The translations under genes and the position numbers were made by a program. A stretch of 64,000 nucleotides of DNA from a virus: IMG/VR virus record IMGVR_UViG_3300024492_000057, positions 1 to 64,000 of that record; one strand, given 5' to 3'. Positions 54,127-62,382 of this stretch are shown here, piece by piece; positions within the stretch are counted from its first letter, which is position 1, and each line of letters opens with the position of its first letter. The notes beneath the pieces are model-generated. The model was given only the letters and a program-made list of their open reading frames with translations. It ran no database searches and was not told where the DNA came from.

Positions 54127-54750
54127 TTAATCTTTAACTTCATGTAACCAAAGATTACTTGAAATATATTTTGTACTTTGTCCATTATTAGTATATTGGC
54201 ATCTAACAACCATTCCAAGATATAAATCTGCGTCATAATTAGATGTATTTTCGTACTCGCCAGAAGGCATTTCTACATTAAAACCAAATTGATTAAGTTG
54301 ATAATTTGAACCAGGGGCACCTGAGTAAGTATTATTAGTAGTATCTAAGACATAGTAATTTATAGTATCGCCCAAATCACAACCAAAAATCTCAGCCCCT
54401 GAGAATTTACATGTATTATAAGGAACAATAAAGTCAATATTAGTAGTTTGCCCTGCTACAATAGTTGCATTTACCCCGTGAACTCTCTTATATAACTTTT
54501 TACCATTGGGTAGAGTTTTAGCTGCAAATGGTTGAGCAGTTGAGGTTATTTTCTTATTTCCCAATGATTTATAATTACTATTGAAATCTATATAATCTGC
54601 AGTTCCTGCTACTAAATAAGATTTAAGAATAAATCCAGAATAAGTAACATAAACAGCATATGCACCATTAGGTTCTAAAGTATAAATCCACCCAGATTCC
54701 GTGGATGTAATAAAAGTTTTGAACTCTGTCCAACTTATTTCTACAATCAT
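54127..54750 (-). CDS. beta-rich virion protein, 207 aa
   Basis: MIVEISWTEFKTFITSTESG, then YTLEPNGAYAVYVTYSGFIL and further strands with conserved-looking NYQLNQFGFNVEMPSGEY. It overlaps the 721-aa gene by one base. Likely a receptor-binding or head-fibre accessory. It is strongly beta, with no enzymatic residues visible. Confidence 0.55.
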   Translation of the reverse strand: MIVEISWTEFKTFITSTESGWIYTLEPNGAYAVYVTYSGFILKSYLVAGTADYIDFNSNYKSLGNKKITSTAQPFAAKTLPNGKKLYKRVHGVNATIVAGQTTNIDFIVPYNTCKFSGAEIFGCDLGDTINYYVLDTTNNTYSGAPGSNYQLNQFGFNVEMPSGEYENTSNYDADLYLGMVVRCQYTNNGQSTKYISSNLWLHEVKD

Positions 54751-56915
54751 TACGCTTCTCCAAATACAGCAGACGCTGTTGCTGAAACTGTACCATTAGT
54801 AGCTCTAGCTCCAATACTAATCACATCATCTGTTGACATAATCATGGCTAATTCTTTAGTATTAATAAAGATATTTGACGACTTAGATAGGGCGATGGTA
54901 TATAGAACCTCCCCTCCAGTTACAACTCCACCAGTTGAAGTTGTCATTACTGGAGTATCTTCATCTATTTCACTCCATAATACAGGGTTAGCAAAAGTTG
55001 GATTTAATCTAATTTCAAAGACGACAGGGTTTGTTGCTTCAGATGCACAAGTCACTGATTGTAACATAGAGTCTGTTATAACTAACAAATTATCAGCTAC
55101 CGATATTTTCTTTAGTGCTACCACATTCGTTAGAGAAGTTCCGATACCGCCAACACTACCGAACGTAGAATGAATCTTAGTTGGAAAATCTGCAATATTC
55201 TCATGAAATCCCGACATAGATGCAGAGTAAACGCTTAGATTTGTCGTGCTTCCAGCACTTGCCGCAATAATTCCTAGTTTAAATTCTGGAATATCAAGAG
55301 ATGGTGTAGTATTCGTATTAGAGTAATGAATATCATGAACTTTTAAAAGCACCCCAGTTTCAGGATTCTCTATAAAGAAACTTAACATACCATAACCTAA
55401 ATATTGATATTGAACTTGGAATACATTTCCCTTTGTTGGATCGAGGATGAACGGTGAGTGGTCGTCACTTCCAGATAGTAAAGTATGATGATTCCAATCT
55501 TCTTGATAATACCATGTATCCACAGCATTTGTTCCTGCCCCAACTTGAGAAAAGGTTCCAGCCAAATTTCCAGTTGATGATACTGAATATGTTCCACTTT
55601 TAGCACCAATACTTGTAGCTTGGAATATTATTGTTGCTCCAACATTATACGCATTCCAGCCAGAAGGCAATGAACCATTAGCAATTTCATAAGCATTCTC
55701 TTCAATAGAACCGTTATTAGCTGATCCTGTTGCTGTTACGTTATATGCTACACCATTCAATGTGACAGTAACGGTTTGGGATGATGTTGCTCTCTGAGTT
55801 AATGTTAACTTTCGTATCTCTGGTCTACCGCCAGTTCTATAGAGTATACCGAACTGAGTTCCATTATAACCAAAAGTTAGCTCATTACCGATATTAAATA
55901 GTCCTGCCCTTTGTATACTATTCGCCACAGGAGTAGTGAATCTCGCAGTAAATCTACCCAAAGATCCAATGCCCGGACGATAAGACATAACCTTTTTTGA
56001 ACGAATAACTCCATATCCACCAACGCTAGTACCGCAACTAACTTTAAATTCTCTCCCTGGATTATTGTCTATATAACCAGCAAAACTACCTGTACCTGAT
56101 GTATATGTTTCAGTGATTCTCTCTGGAGTTCCTTTAAATGCACTAATATTAATATAAGGACATAATTGGGCTACATTTAATGCTCCGAAAGCAGTTTTAG
56201 TTAGGTCTAAACTTAATCCTTCATTATCACCTAAATTAATATTATGATAATCACCGTCTGGAGTTTCACCAACTAGTACAGCTCTTACCAATTCAGCATC
56301 ACTATAATCAGTAATTTCGGCGGATAAATTAGTAGTTAGGTGTGACTTACTCTGTGTACCAAGTATTGTTTGCAGAGCTACAGTGGCAGTAGAAACTCCA
56401 TTATTAGTAAGTTTTACTCTTACATATTTGGCAATTCTAGCCGCTTTATGAGGGGTTCCAGTATTGGCTGTAATAACAAAAGATAATGCTCTATGAACCG
56501 TGCTACCATCTGTAGAGAACTCTATTAAAAGCGTTGCATTCTGTGTGATGTAAGTCATTACATTAATATCAGAATAATTAGTAACATTTTCCCAAGTTCC
56601 AGTAAACGTTGCAGATGAAGCTAAATTTGAGTTAGAACTATTATATGTTGAAACCTTATCATTAGAGAGGATATTTACATTAGACGGAAAAATACCTTTT
56701 AATAAATCAATACCATCGGAAATAGATAAATCATTAGAACCATCATTTACAATAACATCACCAGAACCAACATTAGTAATAATGTCACTAGATGCTGCCC
56801 ACAATAAATAATCTTGAGCAGGAATTGTATATTGTGTAGGAGAAGCAGGAAGTGATATTCCTGTATCAGAAATATTAATAGGACTTCCAGTTTGATTTTT
56901 TAATATTTTAGACAT
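54750..56915 (-). CDS. large beta-rich virion protein (fibre or head-fibre type), 721 aa
   Basis: The N-terminus SKILKNQTGSPINISDTGIS then LPASPTQYTIPAQDYLLWAA is a common capsid- or tail-anchoring block of head-fibre proteins. A long jelly-roll-like body follows (FKVSCGTSVGGYGVIRSKKV; FTARFTTPVANSIQRAGLFN). It could be a surface adhesin that binds polysaccharide. No depolymerase active site is recognised. Confidence 0.65.
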   Translation of the reverse strand: MSKILKNQTGSPINISDTGISLPASPTQYTIPAQDYLLWAASSDIITNVGSGDVIVNDGSNDLSISDGIDLLKGIFPSNVNILSNDKVSTYNSSNSNLASSATFTGTWENVTNYSDINVMTYITQNATLLIEFSTDGSTVHRALSFVITANTGTPHKAARIAKYVRVKLTNNGVSTATVALQTILGTQSKSHLTTNLSAEITDYSDAELVRAVLVGETPDGDYHNINLGDNEGLSLDLTKTAFGALNVAQLCPYINISAFKGTPERITETYTSGTGSFAGYIDNNPGREFKVSCGTSVGGYGVIRSKKVMSYRPGIGSLGRFTARFTTPVANSIQRAGLFNIGNELTFGYNGTQFGILYRTGGRPEIRKLTLTQRATSSQTVTVTLNGVAYNVTATGSANNGSIEENAYEIANGSLPSGWNAYNVGATIIFQATSIGAKSGTYSVSSTGNLAGTFSQVGAGTNAVDTWYYQEDWNHHTLLSGSDDHSPFILDPTKGNVFQVQYQYLGYGMLSFFIENPETGVLLKVHDIHYSNTNTTPSLDIPEFKLGIIAASAGSTTNLSVYSASMSGFHENIADFPTKIHSTFGSVGGIGTSLTNVVALKKISVADNLLVITDSMLQSVTCASEATNPVVFEIRLNPTFANPVLWSEIDEDTPVMTTSTGGVVTGGEVLYTIALSKSSNIFINTKELAMIMSTDDVISIGARATNGTVSATASAVFGEA

Positions 56916-56924
56916 AAGCTTCTC

Positions 56925-57413
56925 TTAAGGAGTTAAAGTACCTTTAACAATTAGTCCACATAAAACATTTTTAGCGCTTCCAGAACCAATTTTAGCTGCA
57001 ATTTGTTTTCCATATGCAACAGAAACATTTGTTGATAGACTTCCACTCCTAGCTGCAGTTATAGTTAATGTAGTTAAAAGAGTTAGATTAATTTCATTTC
57101 CATCATGAGAATATAATTCAACCGTATAAGTATTTACATCCTCATTATTTGACCATATTTCAGTAATATAAGCATTATATAATGAAATATTTCTACCAGC
57201 TTTATTACTTGGAACAGTTTCATTTAATAAATATGTACTAGCTGGTATATTACCAGATCTACCGAAACTAAATCCTGGGCTAGCCGAAGATGCGGCTGAG
57301 CTTTTTAATTCATCAATTGCAGCTTGAACATCAGTCGCAGTTAGCCCACTAGTAGTATTATCATACGGAGTTGATTTAGCTACTTCAGATTGAAAAAATG
57401 GAGATCTACTCAT
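56925..57413 (-). CDS. virion protein, 162 aa, fibre-module N-terminus
   Basis: The N-terminus contains GLTATDVQAAIDELKSSAAS, the same ATDVQ[AG]A[IL][ND]EL module as in the 924-aa fibre, then a beta domain (NIPASTYLLNETVPSNKAGR). The shared module implies a common attachment or trimerisation function. Confidence 0.6.
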   Translation of the reverse strand: MSRSPFFQSEVAKSTPYDNTTSGLTATDVQAAIDELKSSAASSASPGFSFGRSGNIPASTYLLNETVPSNKAGRNISLYNAYITEIWSNNEDVNTYTVELYSHDGNEINLTLLTTLTITAARSGSLSTNVSVAYGKQIAAKIGSGSAKNVLCGLIVKGTLTP

Positions 57414-57721
57414 TATCCAATCTCTTGTATAATAGCAGTTGACGAACCAGTAGCAGTTATAAGAAATATCGCAACAGAATCTCCAAACGGTAAAGATGCC
57501 ACTTGATTTTTAGCTAATCGAATTCCTGTAGAAGAAGTTACTCCAGAAGGTCCATAATAAATATCATTATTACCGCGATTTTCTATTATAATCATCTGGC
57601 GACCATTTAATGTTGATCCACCAACCTTAGCTTCAGTTTGTGAAGTTGTAATGTTAATAGATGCTGCTAAATAATTGGAATTATTTACATCATCGAATTG
57701 ACCTGATTGCGAAATTCCCAT
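57413..57721 (-). CDS. hypothetical beta-rich virion protein, 102 aa
   Basis: MGISQSGQFDDVNNSNYLAA, then RQMIIIENRGNNDIYYGPSG then VTSSTGIRLAKNQVASLPFG. The same IENRG/VQNLGSK...IG..VT...GI.L..G pattern ends the 405-aa virion protein nearby (RILVQNLGSKKVYIGDASV), so this is a free-standing copy of that domain. Confidence 0.6.
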   Translation of the reverse strand: MGISQSGQFDDVNNSNYLAASINITTSQTEAKVGGSTLNGRQMIIIENRGNNDIYYGPSGVTSSTGIRLAKNQVASLPFGDSVAIFLITATGSSTAIIQEIG

Positions 57722-57939
57722 TATTCTTTAGATTTCTTAGATTTAGAAGACTTAATAGGCTCTTCAGTTTTTACAATAGAAACTGGAGGTTGTTTTAATT
57801 CATTTAGGCGTTTAACCCAAAATTCAAATAAACGAAAGAAGGCGAGCGCTTCCTCGCCTTCCATCTCGAACTTACCCCGGCGCAATAGCTTAAGCGTATT
57901 TTCAATAGCAACGATTTCAGGGTTAAGTTGTTTATTCAT
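57721..57939 (-). CDS. hypothetical protein, 72 aa
   Basis: MNKQLNPEIVAIENTLKLLR, then GKFEMEGEEALAFFRLFEFW and a basic tail EPIKSSKSKKSKE. Helical; it may be a small chaperone or assembly factor between virion genes. Unrecognised. Confidence 0.55.
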   Translation of the reverse strand: MNKQLNPEIVAIENTLKLLRRGKFEMEGEEALAFFRLFEFWVKRLNELKQPPVSIVKTEEPIKSSKSKKSKE

Positions 57940-57945
57940 ATATTA

Positions 57946-59163
57946 TTAAGCAAGCTCCATTACACGAACGTCTTGACCGGCAGTACCAGAAATTGCATGA
58001 AGATTGATACCGGGACCAATATCCAACTCAATAGATCCGCCAGCAAAAAGTTCAATACCACTAGCAGTAGTTACGCTAGCATCGCCAATATAAACCTTCT
58101 TAGAACCAAGATTTTGAACAAGAATTCGTTTACGGTTAGCTAGATCAGTTGCAGCTAGATCGGTTGCAGAAGTTCCAACTGAAACAGCAGCATATGCCAT
58201 AGACTGATGAGTATCATTCATCCATAGACGACCTAGTGCATCAGTCTTAAATGATTGATAATCACCACTAGCTGAAGTTGAAGAAGCTAATGTATCTTGA
58301 CGTACTGAAAGAGTATAAAGACCAATATCCCCAGATGAATGAGCTGAATCTTCAGCATAATCACCGGGCATATCAATACTAGCAGCTACTCTAAGTTCAC
58401 CGGCAGCATTTACTTGAAGTGGCGAATAATCACCATCTGTTGAAGTTAATGAACCACCAGCATCATTACGAACTACTAGACCAAGAACACCAATATCACC
58501 AGAAACATGAGCTGAATCTTCAGCATAACCAGTAAGGCTACCAGGAAGCGAAAGAACATCAACCTGTAAATTACCATCTACGTCAGTCTTAATAGCTTGA
58601 ACGTTAGTTCCATCATAACCAGCAATTACTGCTTGGTTAGTTGGGAGTGATCCACCATCAGCTGCGCTAAAATTAACAGCCACCTTCATAATACCAGCTG
58701 AAGTTACAGCAATTGGAGAATAATCCCCATCAGCAGACGTCAGTACAGCATTACTATCGTTTCTAACACCAAGAATGAAATTACCGAGAGCACCTGAAGA
58801 ATGAGCTGAATCTTCAGCAAATTGACCAGGCATACTAGCAATATCAACGTCACCGATGTTATTATTACCAGAAGGAAGAGCAGCAGTTACAGCAACTTCA
58901 GCCTGACCAGAAGCAGTAATTGATAGAGTTTCAGTACCATCAGAAATGGCAATGTTATCTTGGGCAGCATCCAAATCTCTGATATCAAGATCTGTTGCAG
59001 TTACAACTAGACTAGTGTTAATAATATTAACATCTAATCCATCTTTACCGCCGACATTGGTATGAGTAAGCTCAGTACCATCGGCGCTAATTAGATATGA
59101 ACCAACGTAGTCAGAATTAGCTGCGTCTGCTGGATCAAATACTAATTTATTTTTATTAATCAT
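57946..59163 (-). CDS. virion protein with three DSAH...GDY repeats, 405 aa
   Basis: Three tandem repeats of about 60-75 residues are present, each with (A)EDSAH.SG..G...L.VR.D..AS.TS..GDY..(F/I/L)...A.G.(L/M). One instance is YAEDSAHVSGDIGVLGLVVR. The N-terminal IRDLDAAQDNIAISDGTETL and C-terminal LVQNLGSKKVYIGDASVTTA flank the repeats. I recall this repeat in virion proteins of other tailed phages. Late-element control and high-quality ribosome binding site (AAAGGGGAAA) suggest an abundant structural protein. Confidence 0.7.
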   Translation of the reverse strand: MINKNKLVFDPADAANSDYVGSYLISADGTELTHTNVGGKDGLDVNIINTSLVVTATDLDIRDLDAAQDNIAISDGTETLSITASGQAEVAVTAALPSGNNNIGDVDIASMPGQFAEDSAHSSGALGNFILGVRNDSNAVLTSADGDYSPIAVTSAGIMKVAVNFSAADGGSLPTNQAVIAGYDGTNVQAIKTDVDGNLQVDVLSLPGSLTGYAEDSAHVSGDIGVLGLVVRNDAGGSLTSTDGDYSPLQVNAAGELRVAASIDMPGDYAEDSAHSSGDIGLYTLSVRQDTLASSTSASGDYQSFKTDALGRLWMNDTHQSMAYAAVSVGTSATDLAATDLANRKRILVQNLGSKKVYIGDASVTTASGIELFAGGSIELDIGPGINLHAISGTAGQDVRVMELA

Positions 59164-59199
59164 TTATTTCCCCTTTATTAAAAGCATCATTGCTTTCAT

Positions 59200-59212
59200 A
59201 TATAGTTGTTAA
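59200..59212 (-). promoter_or_regulatory. TTAACAACTATAT element (proposed late promoter), site 5
   Basis: Minus-strand TTAACAACTATAT, whose first TAA is the stop codon of the upstream 179-aa gene. A 36-nt leader with a 6-bp hairpin (AAAGCA/TGCTTT) and AAAGGGG leads to ATG 59163. Confidence 0.6.
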
Positions 59213-59748
59213 CTCCATGTAATTATTTCTAAAACCTGAGTATTTTTATTAGCTTGGAAATACATTGTCAATGATGAAGTTAAATTCAAATTATCTTCAA
59301 TATACTCAGAACCAATTGGAATTAATATATAATTTGTTCCAGATTGACCAGAAACGTAAGCAATATTTAATTGAGCATTTCCGCGAATCTTAACACAAAT
59401 ACGTTTAGTACCAGCGGGAATTGAAAAACTCTGCTCAACAGCAGCTGTAGGTATGCTAATATTTGTAATTACTGGAGTATTTACAGTAATATCTAAATTA
59501 GCAACATTAACATCTAATGCTTCTTTAGACCCAATTGTAGTTACTGTAACTTTCTTAGAACCATCTTCATTGGCAATAGCAATATTATCGCCATCTGCAG
59601 CATCTACTTCAACCTCTACTTCAGTATCTACAGCAGTTACAGTAACTTGTGCATCTACACGATGACGATCTGTAGATTCGTCAAATCCTCGTTGAAGAAT
59701 TTGATTGGAATCTAATTGACCGGCATTTAGATTAGTAGGAGCTGGCAC
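59209..59748 (-). CDS. virion protein, 179 aa (GTG start)
   Basis: GTG follows AAAGGATTAAATT. Beginning MPAPTNLNAGQLDSNQILQR, it shares the DSNQILQRGFDESTDRHRV start and the VDAADGDNIAIANEDGSKKV style with the 405-aa repeat protein downstream, and then has a beta-rich tail. The two proteins probably act together at the virion surface or neck. Confidence 0.6.
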   Translation of the reverse strand: MPAPTNLNAGQLDSNQILQRGFDESTDRHRVDAQVTVTAVDTEVEVEVDAADGDNIAIANEDGSKKVTVTTIGSKEALDVNVANLDITVNTPVITNISIPTAAVEQSFSIPAGTKRICVKIRGNAQLNIAYVSGQSGTNYILIPIGSEYIEDNLNLTSSLTMYFQANKNTQVLEIITWS

Positions 59749-59751
59749 AAT

Positions 59752-59904
59752 TTAATCCTTTAATAAAAAACAAGCTAAAAGTAAAATATTAAAACTTAAA
59801 CTAACGAAAAACAAAGGCGCAAAATAGTTAAAAGCCGCTGGCTTAAATCGAACTTTACGATTATTTTTAGACTTAAATTGTATAATCTTACAGTCATTTT
59901 GCAT
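59752..59904 (-). CDS. small membrane protein, 50 aa
   Basis: Read from a 145-nt gap: MQNDCKIIQFKSKNNRKVRF then a hydrophobic stretch (YFAPLFFVSLSFNILLLACF). The ATG overlaps the stop of the transglycosylase-like gene (ATGCAAAATGA), and its last codons carry the next gene's ribosome binding site AAAGGA. The topology is basic N-terminus inside and one helix. Possibly a lysis accessory. Confidence 0.55.
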   Translation of the reverse strand: MQNDCKIIQFKSKNNRKVRFKPAAFNYFAPLFFVSLSFNILLLACFLLKD

Positions 59905-60340
59905 TAGAAAGTACTCTAAATTTACGAATTCTTTCAGATTTTTCTAATTCTTTAGGCGTAGGTTTAGAATATTGACCATAAAGCCATTTATGAGCTGCAA
60001 CGTCTTCTGGATTATTTTTAAGTAATTTACTCGCTAGGGTTTCAGCTAAGCGCTTTTGAAGTTCTGGATTTTGTTCGAGTTTTTTCTGAACGTCCTCTTT
60101 AGGCATATTCTGAAGTTCATTTACCGAATATTGTCGATCTAGGTCTTGAGCGGTTAAAGGCATTAATCCATAGTTACCAACCGCAGCAGTTCCCTTATGC
60201 ATTCCGGCTTTCATTGGAACATGTTCAGTATTCTGCCCACTATTACTTTCTAACTCAGCAATTTTCTTTAGAAATTGCTGTAATTGATCAGCTTTATATT
60301 CTCGAACATCCATGTAATTAGGAGTTTTATAATCGTCCAT
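59894..60340 (-). CDS. lytic-transglycosylase-like virion protein, 148 aa
   Basis: KKIAELESNSGQNTEHVPM supplies the catalytic-Glu context (E31, in the E-S-x-x-G pattern of SLT enzymes), and AVGNYGLMPLTAQDL (GLMP at 58-61) is the second SLT motif. The domain is short, so the third motif (AAYN-type) is not visible. It would cut peptidoglycan during DNA entry or assembly. It lies directly behind the portal gene with a 1-nt overlap, implying a virion protein rather than an endolysin. Confidence 0.65.
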   Translation of the reverse strand: MDDYKTPNYMDVREYKADQLQQFLKKIAELESNSGQNTEHVPMKAGMHKGTAAVGNYGLMPLTAQDLDRQYSVNELQNMPKEDVQKKLEQNPELQKRLAETLASKLLKNNPEDVAAHKWLYGQYSKPTPKELEKSERIRKFRVLSNAK

Positions 60341-62379
60341 TAATTACTCACGTTTCCCATAGACTGTTGTTGAAGTTCAGGATTAGGTAATACTCCAGCA
60401 GGAACTTGAGGCATTTCAGGATTCTGCTTATTTCCTGCTTCAGCTAATTCAGTTTTACCTTGTTGAGGAGGTCCACCCTGAGGAGGTTGCTGCCCTGGTT
60501 GACCGGGAGGTCCCATAGGAGGAGCGGGCTCCATCCCGGGAGGGGGAAGGGGTTGCTGACCAGTTAACATTAATAGTCTAGGATCCGTATTAGTTAACAT
60601 GTCAATATGACCCTGTAAGTGATCCATAACAATACGAGTTACCTGTGGATTCATGCGAATATCTGGATCATCAAGAACGGCTCTATGTTCTTGAATATGG
60701 AATGCATGTAAGTCAGTAGGTGCAACAATTGGGTTATTACCTTCAGCTAACCACTCATTCTCACGACGAACTAGAAGTTGCTGACTAATATCACCTTCAA
60801 ACATTAGATCTAAGCGCCCAGTATTAAGTACTTGGAAATATTGAGTAGGATCCTTAATAATACCCATCTGCATCATTTGCTCAGCCATTTGAACACGACC
60901 GGCAATTGTACGAGAAAGGGGGTTACCAATATCTACTACAACACGATTAATAGATTGAAGATCTTCTCCAGTAAATTCCTTAAGAAGCATCTTGTTATTT
61001 TTACCAACAAGAGCAGCAACTTTCGGAGTATTTGCATAATCTTTAAGAATCTGAATAATAGCAGTGCCGGTATCTTCTACAAGACGAACATAAGACTGCT
61101 GAAGACCAGAAACGAATTGAAGCGCCATAGATTGAACTAGAGCAAGAGCAGCTCCAGACTTAAGAGAAGCTTCAGGTTGACCGCGTGCTACTGAGTTAAC
61201 TCCCGAAATAGTTTCAGCAGATTGAATTAACATATCTAGAAACTTAAATACTTCTGTAGGAGTTTCAGTTAAGTTTAGAGGCTCAGGTTTACTATTACCT
61301 TCAATAATATTCATTGAACCATGTAGACTATCAATAGAAATATCAGAACCACGTTGAACGAATAGGTTCTGAACACCGAACGCGCTCTGGTTAGTCATAA
61401 TGGTTGAATATAGACCATCAATACCCTGTTGAATTGGAAATACATCAAACATTGGTGAATAACCATAAGGAGTTCCAAGGATTTCACCAGCAGATACGCG
61501 GAAAATAGGCATTAGACGGTAAGGAAGTGGCGTATCGAGCATTACGGTTTCGGTGTCGGCAAAAAGCATATACCGACCTTGAGGCATACTTTCAGTCTTT
61601 TTATGATAAAACTCATATACAGGAATATCATCAGTATTATCATTGGATAGAAGAGCCATACGATAAATGGAGTTATCTGATTTAGAAGGAATACCCTTAA
61701 GATTGTCGGCTAGTTCAGGATATTTAGCCATGAGATCAAAGCGATTTTTAAAGGTGCGGATCATATACCAGTCAAGCTTATGAGACTCGCGGGATCCATC
61801 GAACACTACATCGAATGGTGAAAGATTAGTAAATTCAATCTCCCCTTCTTTAATTTCAATACCATTTTCATCGATATCATATACATCACCAGATGTAGCA
61901 TTCCACTCCATCTTAATGAACCCGGCACCTAAAATAATAGCCATCTCAACTGCGGTTTTAAGAGCATCCTCAAGATGCTTTTCACGCATATAATAATCAA
62001 GAATACCATTAGCTAAATATGTTTGAGCAATTGATTTATAATCACTATTAATTGCACGAGCTTCCATCGTAGGACGGGAAGACGTAATCATCACAAAGAT
62101 ATGCTGTGCAAGGTTACGGAAGTGATTTACGTGTAAACTTACTAATTCTTCCTGTTCACCAGTAAAACTAATCTGATGACCCCCACCTACAGATACTTCA
62201 AAACAGCCGTGGTATACTCGCCACATTCTAGCAAGTTTTTCAAGGTAGAAGTTAGCTTCTAATACGTTATAGAATGACTTAGATTTAGCTAAAAGGATTG
62301 AAGCAGTTTCTTTAGCATCTTTAGCAGCAAAGTAAACTGAAGTATCGCTCATTCCTAACATATTTGATTTATTACTCAT
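60340..62379 (-). CDS. portal protein
   Basis: It is 679 aa, immediately after terminase. Helical wing and stem segments with the long conserved-looking N-terminal half (KAKETASILLAKSKSFYNVL-type start; MITSSRPTMEARAINSDYKS; GAGFIKMEWNATSGDVYDID) match podovirus/siphovirus portals, and the C-terminus is a Pro/Gly/Gln tail (PPPGMEPAPPMGPPGQPGQQ). Twelve copies form the DNA channel and bind terminase. The low-complexity tail is about 60 residues and may face the inside of the head. Confidence 0.85.
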   Translation of the reverse strand: MSNKSNMLGMSDTSVYFAAKDAKETASILLAKSKSFYNVLEANFYLEKLARMWRVYHGCFEVSVGGGHQISFTGEQEELVSLHVNHFRNLAQHIFVMITSSRPTMEARAINSDYKSIAQTYLANGILDYYMREKHLEDALKTAVEMAIILGAGFIKMEWNATSGDVYDIDENGIEIKEGEIEFTNLSPFDVVFDGSRESHKLDWYMIRTFKNRFDLMAKYPELADNLKGIPSKSDNSIYRMALLSNDNTDDIPVYEFYHKKTESMPQGRYMLFADTETVMLDTPLPYRLMPIFRVSAGEILGTPYGYSPMFDVFPIQQGIDGLYSTIMTNQSAFGVQNLFVQRGSDISIDSLHGSMNIIEGNSKPEPLNLTETPTEVFKFLDMLIQSAETISGVNSVARGQPEASLKSGAALALVQSMALQFVSGLQQSYVRLVEDTGTAIIQILKDYANTPKVAALVGKNNKMLLKEFTGEDLQSINRVVVDIGNPLSRTIAGRVQMAEQMMQMGIIKDPTQYFQVLNTGRLDLMFEGDISQQLLVRRENEWLAEGNNPIVAPTDLHAFHIQEHRAVLDDPDIRMNPQVTRIVMDHLQGHIDMLTNTDPRLLMLTGQQPLPPPGMEPAPPMGPPGQPGQQPPQGGPPQQGKTELAEAGNKQNPEMPQVPAGVLPNPELQQQSMGNVSN

Positions 62380-62382
62380 ATT

